33,204 nucleotides of DNA, from positions 1-33,204 of the forward strand of contig WHSM01000008.1 in the NCBI GenBank assembly GCA_009380105.1, written 5' to 3'. The notes beneath the pieces are model-generated. The model ran no database searches. It saw only the letters and a list, made by a program, of their open reading frames with translations, and was not told where the DNA came from. How positions within the stretch are numbered: the stretch's first letter is position 1; each line of letters starts with the position of its first letter. The translations under genes and the position numbers were made by a program. Below are positions 15,792-23,318 of the stretch, in pieces. The stretch is from Micromonosporaceae bacterium. GTDB taxonomy: Bacteria > Actinomycetota > Actinomycetes > Mycobacteriales > Micromonosporaceae.

Positions 15792-16840
15792 GCGGCCCCC
15801 TGGACGGCGTGTACGTCGTGGAGCTTGCCAGCCTGCTGCCCGGGCCCTACTGCACGGCGGTCCTGCGCGGCCTCGGTGCCCGGGTGGTCAAGGTGGAGCC
15901 GCCTGGTGGAGACCAGCTACGGGTGATGCAGGCGGATATGCACGAGTTCGTGAACCGCGGCAAGGAATCCGTGACGCTGGACTTGAAGTCGCCCCTGGAC
16001 CGGCGTACCCTCGATGCTCTCTTGGCCGCCGCCGACGTTCTGGTGACGAGCTTTCGCCGCACCACCCAGCGTCGGCTGCACATCGACCGGGAGACCGTCA
16101 GTGCCGCGCATCCGCATCTCATCTATGTTGCTCTGGCCGGCTTCTCCGACGAGGAGGACTCCCGCGCCGGCCATGACTTGAACTACCTCGCCGAGGCCGG
16201 CGTGGCGGAGCTGTTCGGACTGGGTCGCAGCGCGGATCATCCCGTGCTCGCGGTGCAGACCGCGGATCTCTCCGGGGCGCTGTTCGCGGCGCTCGCGGTG
16301 ACCGCGCGCCTGTTCGCCCAAGCGCGCGGCGCCACATCCGACAGCTCGGCGGCGGTGGTGAGTCTTGAGGACGCCGTCGTGGCGCTGACCCGGCCGCGCG
16401 TGGCGGAGCTGCTGGCCCGGGACCCGGACAGGTCCGTCCCAGACACCATCGCCAAGCCAGGGTATGGCACGTTCCGCTGTGCGGACGGCCGCTGGGCGGC
16501 GATCGCGGCGCTAGAGGAACCGCTGTGGCGGGCGCTGGTGCGGGTGCTGCGGCTCGACCGTGAGGCACCCGGCATCGCGGCGCTGGACTATCAGGGGCGG
16601 CGGCGACAGGTGCGTGCGGTCAACGAAGCCGTCGAACAGGCGGTGGCACGGATCCCGTCCGCGGTGCTGCTCCGCCCCGACGTGTCAACCGCGATCGCGG
16701 CGAGCGAGGTACGCCCGCTGGACGCGCACCCGCTGACTCTGCGAGTGCCCGGCGAGTCGGTGGCGGATCTGCCGCCCGCGCCGGTCGCGGGCGCGGACAC
16801 CGAGCGGGTATTGGCGGAACTAGCGGGGGTGGGGCGGTGA
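15788..16840 (+). CDS. Alpha-methylacyl-CoA racemase-like protein (CaiB/BaiF superfamily)
   Basis: The 350-residue protein has the class III CoA-transferase fold (VYVVELASLLPGPYCTAVLRGLGARVVKVEPPGGDQLR). Its active-site landmarks are those of alpha-methylacyl-CoA racemase: AGHDLNYLA with His129-Asp130, QTADLSGALFAALA with Asp160, and AALEEPLW with Glu243. These correspond to His126, Asp156 and Glu241 of the M. tuberculosis enzyme MCR. It would interconvert 2R and 2S methyl-branched acyl-CoAs so that the dehydrogenases can act. The start is ATG 15788 (ATGA overlap); the ORF-track start 15512 lies inside the preceding gene. A CoA-transferase role remains possible because the two activities share a fold. 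Confidence 0.8.
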   Translation: MSGPLDGVYVVELASLLPGPYCTAVLRGLGARVVKVEPPGGDQLRVMQADMHEFVNRGKESVTLDLKSPLDRRTLDALLAAADVLVTSFRRTTQRRLHIDRETVSAAHPHLIYVALAGFSDEEDSRAGHDLNYLAEAGVAELFGLGRSADHPVLAVQTADLSGALFAALAVTARLFAQARGATSDSSAAVVSLEDAVVALTRPRVAELLARDPDRSVPDTIAKPGYGTFRCADGRWAAIAALEEPLWRALVRVLRLDREAPGIAALDYQGRRRQVRAVNEAVEQAVARIPSAVLLRPDVSTAIAASEVRPLDAHPLTLRVPGESVADLPPAPVAGADTERVLAELAGVGR

Positions 16841-17613
16841 CCGATCCGAACGTGCGTACCGACCGAGACGGCCAGGCGGCGGTCCTGACTCTCGACCATC
16901 CTCCGACTCGCAATGGTCTGAGCCCTCGAATGCGGGAACTCCTCATGGACGCCTTCGCCGTGGCTATGCGCGACCCTGACGTGGGCGTCGTCGTCATCAC
17001 GGGGGCGGGGGGCAACTTCTCCGCCGGTAGTGATCTGACCCGTGTCGCCGAGCAGGACACGCCGGCGCGGGTGGAGCGCATGGCACTGTTCCAGCGGTTC
17101 GTGCTCGGCTGGCGAGACGCGCCCAAACCCGTGATCGTCGCGGTGGAGGGCTCCGCCGCCGGTGGCGGCCTGTCGATGGCCCTGGTCGCCGACTGGGCTG
17201 TCGCCGCCGAGGATGCGTTCTTCCTGCCTGGCTGGCTGCGCATCGGTCTGGTCCCGGACGTCGCGTGCGTATGGCTGCTGAGCCGGGTGCTGGGTGAGAA
17301 ACGCGCGTGGGACTGGATCGTGCGTGGTGGCCGGATGGACGGCGCCGCCGCCGCCGAGGCCGGTGTGGTGACCGACGTCTGTGAGCCCGGCGATGCCCTG
17401 ACGCGGGCGCTGCGCATCGCGGATTCCGCGGTGGAGTTGCCCACGCACGCGCTAACCGCGACCAAACGGTTGTTCCGGCTGGCCCTCGCCAGCCATCCGA
17501 GCGACTTCCTACTGGGAGAGCTGTACGCGGAGGCGTACCTGTTCGGCACCGCCGACCACCGGGAAGGAGTCGCCTCATTCCTCGAGAAGCGGCACCCGGA
17601 CTGGAGGACGTGA
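16837..17613 (+). CDS. Crotonase-family enoyl-CoA hydratase/isomerase
   Basis: This 258-residue crotonase has the oxyanion-hole segments NFSAGSDL and EGSAAGGGLSMAL. The two Glu residues of classical hydratases are absent: the first position is Leu in WLRIG, and the second is Asp159 in RAWDW. Instead it has GLVPD with Asp141, a feature of delta3,delta2-enoyl-CoA isomerase/PaaG-type members that use an Asp there. Isomerisation or another enolate reaction is therefore likelier than plain hydration. The ending SFLEKRHPDWR is typical of the family. GTG 16837 overlaps the upstream stop. It sits between two AMACR-like genes, consistent with handling of methyl-branched enoyl-CoAs. Confidence 0.82.
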   Translation: MTDPNVRTDRDGQAAVLTLDHPPTRNGLSPRMRELLMDAFAVAMRDPDVGVVVITGAGGNFSAGSDLTRVAEQDTPARVERMALFQRFVLGWRDAPKPVIVAVEGSAAGGGLSMALVADWAVAAEDAFFLPGWLRIGLVPDVACVWLLSRVLGEKRAWDWIVRGGRMDGAAAAEAGVVTDVCEPGDALTRALRIADSAVELPTHALTATKRLFRLALASHPSDFLLGELYAEAYLFGTADHREGVASFLEKRHPDWRT

Positions 17614-18659
17614 TGAGGCCGTTGACCGGGATACGCGTGCTGGACCTCACTCGATACCTGCCGGGCGGGTACGCCACGTTCCTGCTGCGCTCCCTCGGAG
17701 CCGAGGTGATCAAGGTGGAGCCGCCCGGCGGGGACCCGATGCGGCAGGTACCGCCATTGGACAGAACAGGAACGTCGCGCCTGTTCGCGCTCGTGTGTGC
17801 CGGCAAGAAGAGTGTCACCGCGGATCTGCGGGATCCTGGTCAGCTGCGCCGGATCGTTGGGCTGGCGGCGTCGGCGGACGCCGTGGTCGAGAGCTATCGG
17901 CCGGGCGTCGCGGACCGGCTCGGGGTGGGGTACCCGGCCCTGCGTGCGGTGCGGCCGAGTCTCGTGTACTGCAGCCTGCGTGGGTTCGCACCCGGCACTG
18001 CGCGGGAACAGGCGGCCGGGCACGACCTGAACTATCTGTCCCTGGCCGGCTGGGTAGCCGCCGCCGACGGTCCCGCTATCGCACGGCTGGCCCCGGGCGA
18101 TCTGCTCGGCGGCTTGTTCGCCGCGTTCGGTGTGGTCGCCGCGCTGGGAGAGTCGCCGCGGGGACGGCATGTGGAGACCTCGGTTTACGGCGCTGCGCTG
18201 TCCTGGCTAATAGTGCACGCGGCGGCCGGTGACGGATCGATACCAAGCGAAGGGGCCGGTTACCGCACGGTGGCGACGAAGGATGGACCAGTGAGTCTCG
18301 GTGCTCTGGAAACGCCGTTATGGAACCGGCTGTGCGGCGCCTTGGACATTCCCGGGGCCAGGTACGAGTCCTCAGATACTTTCGTACCAGAGGAACACTT
18401 CCGATCTACCCGGGCCGCGGTAGACAGTGCGTTCGGGGGCCTGAGCCGTGCCCGCGTCGAGCAACTCATGCGCGACGTGGGCGGGGTGGCGCCTGTGCTC
18501 ACGCCAGCTGAGGCGCTACATGACGAGGACGCGGTGCTTTCGGGTGTCCTCCGGGTGGTGGGGGACCTCACACTGCTGGCGCCACCGCTGCCGGTGGAGC
18601 TGGACGACGGCCATGTCGCCGCCATGGGTGAGCACAACGACCTGCTGGACCCGGCATGA
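17613..18659 (+). CDS. Alpha-methylacyl-CoA racemase-like protein (second copy)
   Basis: The 348-residue protein is a paralogue of the product of the gene at 15788. It has the CaiB/BaiF N-terminus (GIRVLDLTRYLPGGYATFLLRSLGAEVIKVEPPGGDP) and the three racemase landmarks AGHDLNYLS (His137-Asp138), PGDLLGGLFAAFG (Asp163) and GALETPLW (Glu233). The last strongly resembles the AMACR pattern G-A-x-E-P-x-F/W. Two racemase-like genes flanking a crotonase suggest two chiral alpha-methyl centres or two chain-shortening rounds. I chose ATG 17613, five bases after GGAGG and sharing its A with the upstream TGA; GTG 17610 is in frame. It ends with an ATGA overlap. Confidence 0.82.
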   Translation: MRPLTGIRVLDLTRYLPGGYATFLLRSLGAEVIKVEPPGGDPMRQVPPLDRTGTSRLFALVCAGKKSVTADLRDPGQLRRIVGLAASADAVVESYRPGVADRLGVGYPALRAVRPSLVYCSLRGFAPGTAREQAAGHDLNYLSLAGWVAAADGPAIARLAPGDLLGGLFAAFGVVAALGESPRGRHVETSVYGAALSWLIVHAAAGDGSIPSEGAGYRTVATKDGPVSLGALETPLWNRLCGALDIPGARYESSDTFVPEEHFRSTRAAVDSAFGGLSRARVEQLMRDVGGVAPVLTPAEALHDEDAVLSGVLRVVGDLTLLAPPLPVELDDGHVAAMGEHNDLLDPA

Positions 18660-19600
18660 GGGTCGGCGCAGGCTTCCTCACGTACCAGCAGGGCGTGGCG
18701 GCGGACGGCGACTTCGAGCGGATCATGGCACGGCGGGCCGGCGAAGCTGGCTTCCATGCCGTGTGGTTCAGCGAGCACCACTTCGCTCCGGACGGTTACC
18801 TGCCCTCCGCCGTGCCGGCGATGGCCGATGTCCTCGCGCGTACGAACCGGATCGGGGTGGGTGTCGGGGTCGCGCTGCTGCCGTTCCACGACATCCCGCG
18901 GCTGGACGCGGGCCTGCGCGGGTTGGAACGCTTCGGTCGCCCGGTCGTCTACGCGGCAGCGGTCGGCTACCGGGACGAGGAGTTCGATGGGTTCGGCGTG
19001 CGCCGGCGGGACCGCGGCCGGTTGTTCGAGGCCCGGCTCGGAGAGCTGGTGACGCGGTTGCGCGCCCGCAACTCGGCGGTGGAGCTTTGGGTCGGGGCCG
19101 TAGCCGGCGCGGCCGTGGACCGTGCTGCTCGGTTCGGCCTGCCCGTCTTGTTCCCGCCCGGCTCCAGCCCTGAGGAGCTACGCCGGCGCATCCAGCGGTA
19201 CCGGTCAGTCGCCGGTCGACCGGGTGCCTTCGGGGTGGTGCGCGATGTCGTACTGGGCGGCGAGCGACCCTCCGACGTGGAAGAAACCGTCGAGCGTCTT
19301 GTGGTGCCGATGTACCGGGACTACCTGCACCGTATGGTCGTGTCCACGCCGCACGGCCCGCGGTGGGGAGAAGCGCTGGGCTCGGCGGACACGGCGGCCT
19401 ACTACGCACGCATGCGCGCGACGATGCTTGCCGGCGAGGGGCCGGTGGTCGAGACAGAGCTCGACCGGTTGGACGCGTTGGGTATCGACCTCGTGGTGCT
19501 GCGGTGCTGGTACCCGGGCTCGAGCCGCGACGAGGGCCTCAGGGCCCTCGACCGCCTGACATCGGCGGTCGCGCCGCGGCTGGCTCAGGGGCGGTCATGA
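18656..19600 (+). CDS. LLM-class flavin-dependent oxidoreductase
   Basis: The 314-residue protein is a luciferase-like TIM-barrel flavoenzyme. AGEAGFHAVWFSEHHFAPDGYLPSAVPAMADVLARTNRIGVGVGVALLPFHDIPRL matches bacterial luciferase-type members closely, including the E-H-H-F motif and the strand before the L-P-x-x-x-P turn. The second half is shorter and more diverged than in long-chain alkane or limonene monooxygenases. It may use FMNH2 or F420 with oxygen or as a reductase; the cofactor cannot be told. No flavin reductase gene is visible in the window. It is overlapped by 4 nt on both sides, between an AMACR-like gene and the AtuA-like gene. Confidence 0.82.
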   Translation: MRVGAGFLTYQQGVAADGDFERIMARRAGEAGFHAVWFSEHHFAPDGYLPSAVPAMADVLARTNRIGVGVGVALLPFHDIPRLDAGLRGLERFGRPVVYAAAVGYRDEEFDGFGVRRRDRGRLFEARLGELVTRLRARNSAVELWVGAVAGAAVDRAARFGLPVLFPPGSSPEELRRRIQRYRSVAGRPGAFGVVRDVVLGGERPSDVEETVERLVVPMYRDYLHRMVVSTPHGPRWGEALGSADTAAYYARMRATMLAGEGPVVETELDRLDALGIDLVVLRCWYPGSSRDEGLRALDRLTSAVAPRLAQGRS

Positions 19601-20997
19601 ACGAGCGAAGCGCTGGCGGTATGAGCGCGGCAGTGGTACGCCTTGGCGGATGCCTGGCCGGTTGGGGTGATTGGCCGGGTGGCGCCGTACCCATGGTCGA
19701 GCGCGGCGGCGTGGACTATCTCGGCTACGACTTCCTCTCCGAGCTGACCATGACGATCCTCGCGAAGCGGCGCGCCCGGCTCGGGCCGCACGAGGGCTAC
19801 GTACCCGATGTCGCCCGTATCCTGGCGCCGGTACTGCCTGCCGCCGGTGAGGGACGCACCCGGGTGGTGACGAACGCCGGTGGGATGTACCCGCGGGGTG
19901 CTCTGCGGAAGGTTGCCCGTGCGCTGGTGGAGGCGGGGTTTCCGGACACGCCGGTGGCCGAGGTTACCGGGGATGACGTTCTCGGCCGGCTGGACACCTT
20001 TGTCGCCGAGGGTGTGGAGCTGACCGATCACGCGACGGGGATGCACTTCAGGGAGTACGCCGACCGGGCCGTGTTCGCGCACGCGTATCTGGGCGCGCGT
20101 CCGGTCCAGGAGGCCCTGGCCGCTGGCGCGCACGTGGTAACCGCAGGCCGGGTGACCGACGCGGCGCTGTTTCTCGGACCGATCCTCCATGAGACTGGTT
20201 GGCGTGACCTCGACCGGCTCGCCACCGGTCTCGTCGTGGGACATCTGCTGGAGTGCTCCGGGATGGTGACCGGCGGCTCCAGTAACTTTTGGCGCGATGC
20301 GGTCGATCCGTGGAATCCGGGTTACCCCGTGGCGGAGGTCGGCCGGGACGGCTCGGTGGTGATTACGAAGACGCCCGGAACGGGTGGCCTGGTCAGCCGC
20401 GGGACGGTCATCGAGCAACTGCTGTACGAGATACACGACCCGGCCGCGATCGTGTCACCCGACGTCGTAGCGGACATCACCGCGGCGCATGTCGGCCAGG
20501 TGGGTCGTGACCGGGTCGCGGTCAGCGGTGTGCGCGGCACACCCGCGCCTGACACACTCAAGTTGCTCATCGGCTACCGCGACGGTTGGACCGGCGAGGG
20601 CACGATCATGTTCAGCTGGCCAGAAGCCCTGGACAAGGCGAGGCGCGCCGAGCAGATCCTCCGCCACCGGATCGACGCCGAGGCGTTGCCCGTGAGGGAG
20701 CTGCTCTTCGAGTACATCGGCGTCAACGCGCTGCACGGACCGACGGCACCGATTCCGCCGGACCCCAACGAGGTGATGCTGCGGGTGTGCGGAAGGTTTG
20801 ACCGGGCCGAGCCGGCTCGCGCACTCTTCGAGCTCATCCTGCCGCTGTTCTCGATGGCCCCCGCGACGCCAGCCGGGTTCGCCGGGCGGCCCGCGGTCCG
20901 GGAAACCGTGGCGCTCGCCGTCACCGCGCTGCCCGCCGCCCTCGTTTCTCCCCGGGTCGACTGTCTGCCGGCGCGCGAGGCCGCAGAGGAGGAGTGA
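19597..20997 (+). CDS. AtuA-like acyclic terpene utilisation protein (DUF1446)
   Basis: This 466-residue protein matches the main DUF1446/AtuA domain: DYLGYDFLSELTMTILAKRR, TNAGGMYPRGALRKVA, HVVTAGRVTDAALFLGPI, LLECSGMVTGGSSNFW, and KTPGTGGLVSRGTVIEQLLYEIHDP. AtuA is required for growth of Pseudomonas on citronellol and geraniol, but its reaction is not established to my knowledge. Full AtuA proteins carry an extra C-terminal ferredoxin-fold domain, which here is a separate gene starting at 20999. The start ATG 19597 overlaps the LLM stop and begins with MNERSAGG; ATG 19621 (MSAAVV) is the alternative. The ORF-track start at 19363 is inside the LLM gene. No geranyl-CoA carboxylase genes are in the window. 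Confidence 0.85.
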   Translation: MNERSAGGMSAAVVRLGGCLAGWGDWPGGAVPMVERGGVDYLGYDFLSELTMTILAKRRARLGPHEGYVPDVARILAPVLPAAGEGRTRVVTNAGGMYPRGALRKVARALVEAGFPDTPVAEVTGDDVLGRLDTFVAEGVELTDHATGMHFREYADRAVFAHAYLGARPVQEALAAGAHVVTAGRVTDAALFLGPILHETGWRDLDRLATGLVVGHLLECSGMVTGGSSNFWRDAVDPWNPGYPVAEVGRDGSVVITKTPGTGGLVSRGTVIEQLLYEIHDPAAIVSPDVVADITAAHVGQVGRDRVAVSGVRGTPAPDTLKLLIGYRDGWTGEGTIMFSWPEALDKARRAEQILRHRIDAEALPVRELLFEYIGVNALHGPTAPIPPDPNEVMLRVCGRFDRAEPARALFELILPLFSMAPATPAGFAGRPAVRETVALAVTALPAALVSPRVDCLPAREAAEEE

Positions 20998-20998
20998 G

Positions 20999-21310
20999 AT
21001 GACATTGCTCGTGGAGCTGGCTGTGGCGCGGTCCGGGGACAAGGGCGACATCGTCAACATTGCCGTGATCGCACACGACGACGCCGCCTACCAGCGTGTG
21101 GTCGCGGCCGTTACGGCGGCGCGGGTCAAGACCTACTTCCGGGATTGGGTACGTGGCCCGGTCGAACGCTACGAGCTGCCGAACCTTGGCGCGGTCAACT
21201 TCGTACTCCACGGCGCTCTCGGTGGCGGCGTGGCGCGAACCCTACGGATCGACTCGCTCGGTAAGGCGATGGGGCTCGCCGTACTGCGAATGGAGGTGCC
21301 GCAGGAGTGA
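20999..21310 (+). CDS. AtuA-like ferredoxin-fold domain protein (split C-terminal partner)
   Basis: The 103-residue protein corresponds to the C-terminal domain of full-length AtuA proteins. Family hallmarks are ARSGDKGDIVNIAVIA near the start, WVRGPVERYELPNLGAVNFVLHGALGGGVARTLRIDSLGKAMG in the second half, and a final strand. Together with the preceding 466-residue protein it makes about 570 residues, close to an intact AtuA, so the two should associate. The start ATG 20999 lies one base after the upstream TGA and behind AGGAGGAG; the ORF-track start 20798 is a read-through into the preceding gene. The end overlaps the next gene (GTGA). Confidence 0.8.
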   Translation: MTLLVELAVARSGDKGDIVNIAVIAHDDAAYQRVVAAVTAARVKTYFRDWVRGPVERYELPNLGAVNFVLHGALGGGVARTLRIDSLGKAMGLAVLRMEVPQE

Positions 21311-22149
21311 GACCACCGTTCGAGGTGCTGGGCGCCGGACTGCCGACCGTACTCGTGCACCGAGGCATGTCGCAGGTCGAGCTGAGGGACGTGACGCAGG
21401 CGGTCGAGGAGCTCGGCTACTCAACCGCCTGGACCGGGGACCATCTGCTGCTCGGCAAGCCCATTTTGGAACCCGTCTCCACCATCGCCGGGCTCGCTTC
21501 GGCGGCCAGTCGGATCCGGTTCGGGACCGGGGTGCTGCTGGCCGGGCTGCGGGAGCCGACCCGGCTCATCCGCGAGGTCCGGACGATGGTGGCGGTGACC
21601 GGCGGGCGGCTGGTGCTCGGCGTCGGTGCTGGTGGAGACTGGCCAGCCGAGGTCACCGCGTCGGGTGTACGGGGGCGCCGCGGCGCCGCGCTCGATCGCG
21701 CCATCGACGATCTGCGGACCGAGTTGGGCGGCGACTGCCCGGCACTGTGGGTTGGTGGACGGTCACCGGCGGCTCTTCGCAGGGCCGCCACCCGCGGCGA
21801 CGGCTGGCTGGGCTATCTCGAGTCCCCCCGTACTTACGACTCGAAGCGGTCGGAACTGATGGCCCTAGCCGACGGTTGCCTGCCGGCGCTGGTGGTCTTG
21901 GTCGCCGTGGTGGATCGCCGGCGAGACGCCGACGAGGCCGAGCACTACATGGCGGTCCAGTTCCGCGGTGCCATCGACGCGCTACGCCGTCTGGCGGTGA
22001 TCGGACCCGCCGAGGACGTTGCGGCACGGCTCAACGAGTTCCTGCGCGCGGGGTGCAGGCATCTGTTGCTCCAGCCGCTCACGGCCGACCCGACCCGCCA
22101 GTTCCGTCTGCTGGCTGAGCAGGTGGCTCCAATGCTGGCTGCGGCATGA
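21307..22149 (+). CDS. LLM-class flavin-dependent oxidoreductase (F420-type likely)
   Basis: The 280-residue protein has a luciferase-like barrel: VTQAVEELGYSTAWTGDHLL, IAGLASAASRIRFGTGVLLAGLREPTRLIREVRTMVAVTGGRLVLGVGAGGDW, and LWVGGRSPAALRRAATRGDGWLGYLESP. The D-H after the second strand and the V-G-A-G-G-D-W segment resemble F420-dependent members, common in actinobacteria. It is somewhat shorter than typical LLM enzymes (about 300-340). The C-terminus contains the usual GPAEDVAARLNEFLRAGCRHLLL. GTG 21307 is coupled to the upstream stop, and ATGA 22146-22149 links it to another LLM gene, suggesting that these two work in the same step or as partners. Confidence 0.83.
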   Translation: MRPPFEVLGAGLPTVLVHRGMSQVELRDVTQAVEELGYSTAWTGDHLLLGKPILEPVSTIAGLASAASRIRFGTGVLLAGLREPTRLIREVRTMVAVTGGRLVLGVGAGGDWPAEVTASGVRGRRGAALDRAIDDLRTELGGDCPALWVGGRSPAALRRAATRGDGWLGYLESPRTYDSKRSELMALADGCLPALVVLVAVVDRRRDADEAEHYMAVQFRGAIDALRRLAVIGPAEDVAARLNEFLRAGCRHLLLQPLTADPTRQFRLLAEQVAPMLAAA

Positions 22150-23318
22150 CGGCCAGCCAGGCATGGGAGCCTGCACTCGGCGTGATGGTCGCGCCGCCCC
22201 GTGTGGAGACGCCCGCAGCCCTCAGCGACGCGGTGCGGAGCGGGAACCTGCACGGGCTGTGGTGGCCTGACCACTGGATGGGGTGGGCACCGGCTGCGGC
22301 GTGGGACAGTGCCGGGCTGATCGCCTCGGTATGGGAGTCCCCCGACCTGTACGCCGATCCGTTTGTGGAGATGGTCACCCTCGGAGCCGCTGTGCGCCCG
22401 CCGCTGGTCGGCACGGCGGTGACCGACGTGGTCCGTCGTCATCCGGCAGGGCTGCTGCAGAGTGCCGAGTCGGTGCTGAGGGCCCTGCCTGACACGCGAC
22501 TCGTTCTCGGTCTGGGCGCGGGCGAGCGGGCCAATCTAGAGCCGTACGGGTTGCGGCGGGCTCCTGTCGGCCGAATCGGTGAGACCCTCGACGTGCTGCG
22601 CCAGCTACGGGACAGGGGTCAGGTCTCCTTGCAGGGCGAGCATCTCACGATGGACCGTGCGCCGCTGCCCGCGCCGTTGTGCCGCGAGTGGCTCTCGGTG
22701 TGGCTCGGCGCGCACGGGCCCCGTACCAAGGCCCTCGCGGCGGGGGTCGCCGACGGCTGGTTGCCGGTCGGTCTGTCACCGCGGCACATTCGCGAGTCGC
22801 TTGTCGCGATGGGCCGCTGGCCGCCTCCGGCGGCTGAGTCCCACGGTGGGCCTCGCAGGGACCCCGGTAAGCGGGTGTGGACCCCCGCCGCACTTGTCCC
22901 TGTCGGCATTGTGGAAAGCGATGCCGAGCGCGCGCGGATGTGCCGGTCGAATGCGCTCAAGATGTTGGCGTTGTCGTGGGACCCGGCCGTCTTCCGCCGG
23001 GTCGGCGCTGCGCACCCGCTGGGTGACTCGGCCGACCCGTTGCGCGACTTCGTGCCCGGGTGGCTCGATCGTACGGCTGCATTGCGGCTATTGTCCGCTG
23101 TGCCGGACGAGGTGGTGGGCCGGTTCATTCGCTGGGGTACGCCGGAGGCCACGGCCAAATTGTTCGGCGACTACACGCGCGCCGGTGTGCGGCACGTCAT
23201 CGCGTGGGAGGTGACCCACCTCGCCGAGCCCGGTCGGCGGAGCCGGTCACTGGAGCTGCTGGCTCAGGCATGGTCGATGACGCGGCGGCACCGGACCGGC
23301 GGGCCAGAAACGTCTTGA
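22146..23318 (+). CDS. LLM-class flavin-dependent oxidoreductase (F420-dependent reductase-like)
   Basis: This 390-residue member is longer than its neighbour. It has GNLHGLWWPDHWMGWAP at the second strand, PFVEMVTLGAAVRPPLVGTAVTDVVRRHPAGLLQSAESVLRALPDTRLVLGLGAGERANLEPYGL, and WLSVWLGAHGPRTKALAAGVADGWLPVG. These resemble methylenetetrahydromethanopterin-reductase/phthiodiolone-ketoreductase-type F420 enzymes. It is the last gene of the 23-gene run. Its 3' 122 bases overlap, in antisense, the 3' end of the crotonase gene on the minus strand, leaving no room for a classical terminator. Role in the pathway is unknown; reduction of a ketone or enone is one possibility. Confidence 0.82.
   Translation: MTASQAWEPALGVMVAPPRVETPAALSDAVRSGNLHGLWWPDHWMGWAPAAAWDSAGLIASVWESPDLYADPFVEMVTLGAAVRPPLVGTAVTDVVRRHPAGLLQSAESVLRALPDTRLVLGLGAGERANLEPYGLRRAPVGRIGETLDVLRQLRDRGQVSLQGEHLTMDRAPLPAPLCREWLSVWLGAHGPRTKALAAGVADGWLPVGLSPRHIRESLVAMGRWPPPAAESHGGPRRDPGKRVWTPAALVPVGIVESDAERARMCRSNALKMLALSWDPAVFRRVGAAHPLGDSADPLRDFVPGWLDRTAALRLLSAVPDEVVGRFIRWGTPEATAKLFGDYTRAGVRHVIAWEVTHLAEPGRRSRSLELLAQAWSMTRRHRTGGPETS

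Noticed and set aside
16620-18170. Long minus-strand ORF of 516 codons opposite the crotonase and AMACR-like genes
   Set aside because: Its product is Arg/Ser/Pro-rich without domains, and it lies antisense to two clear genes. Such long shadow frames are common at high GC.
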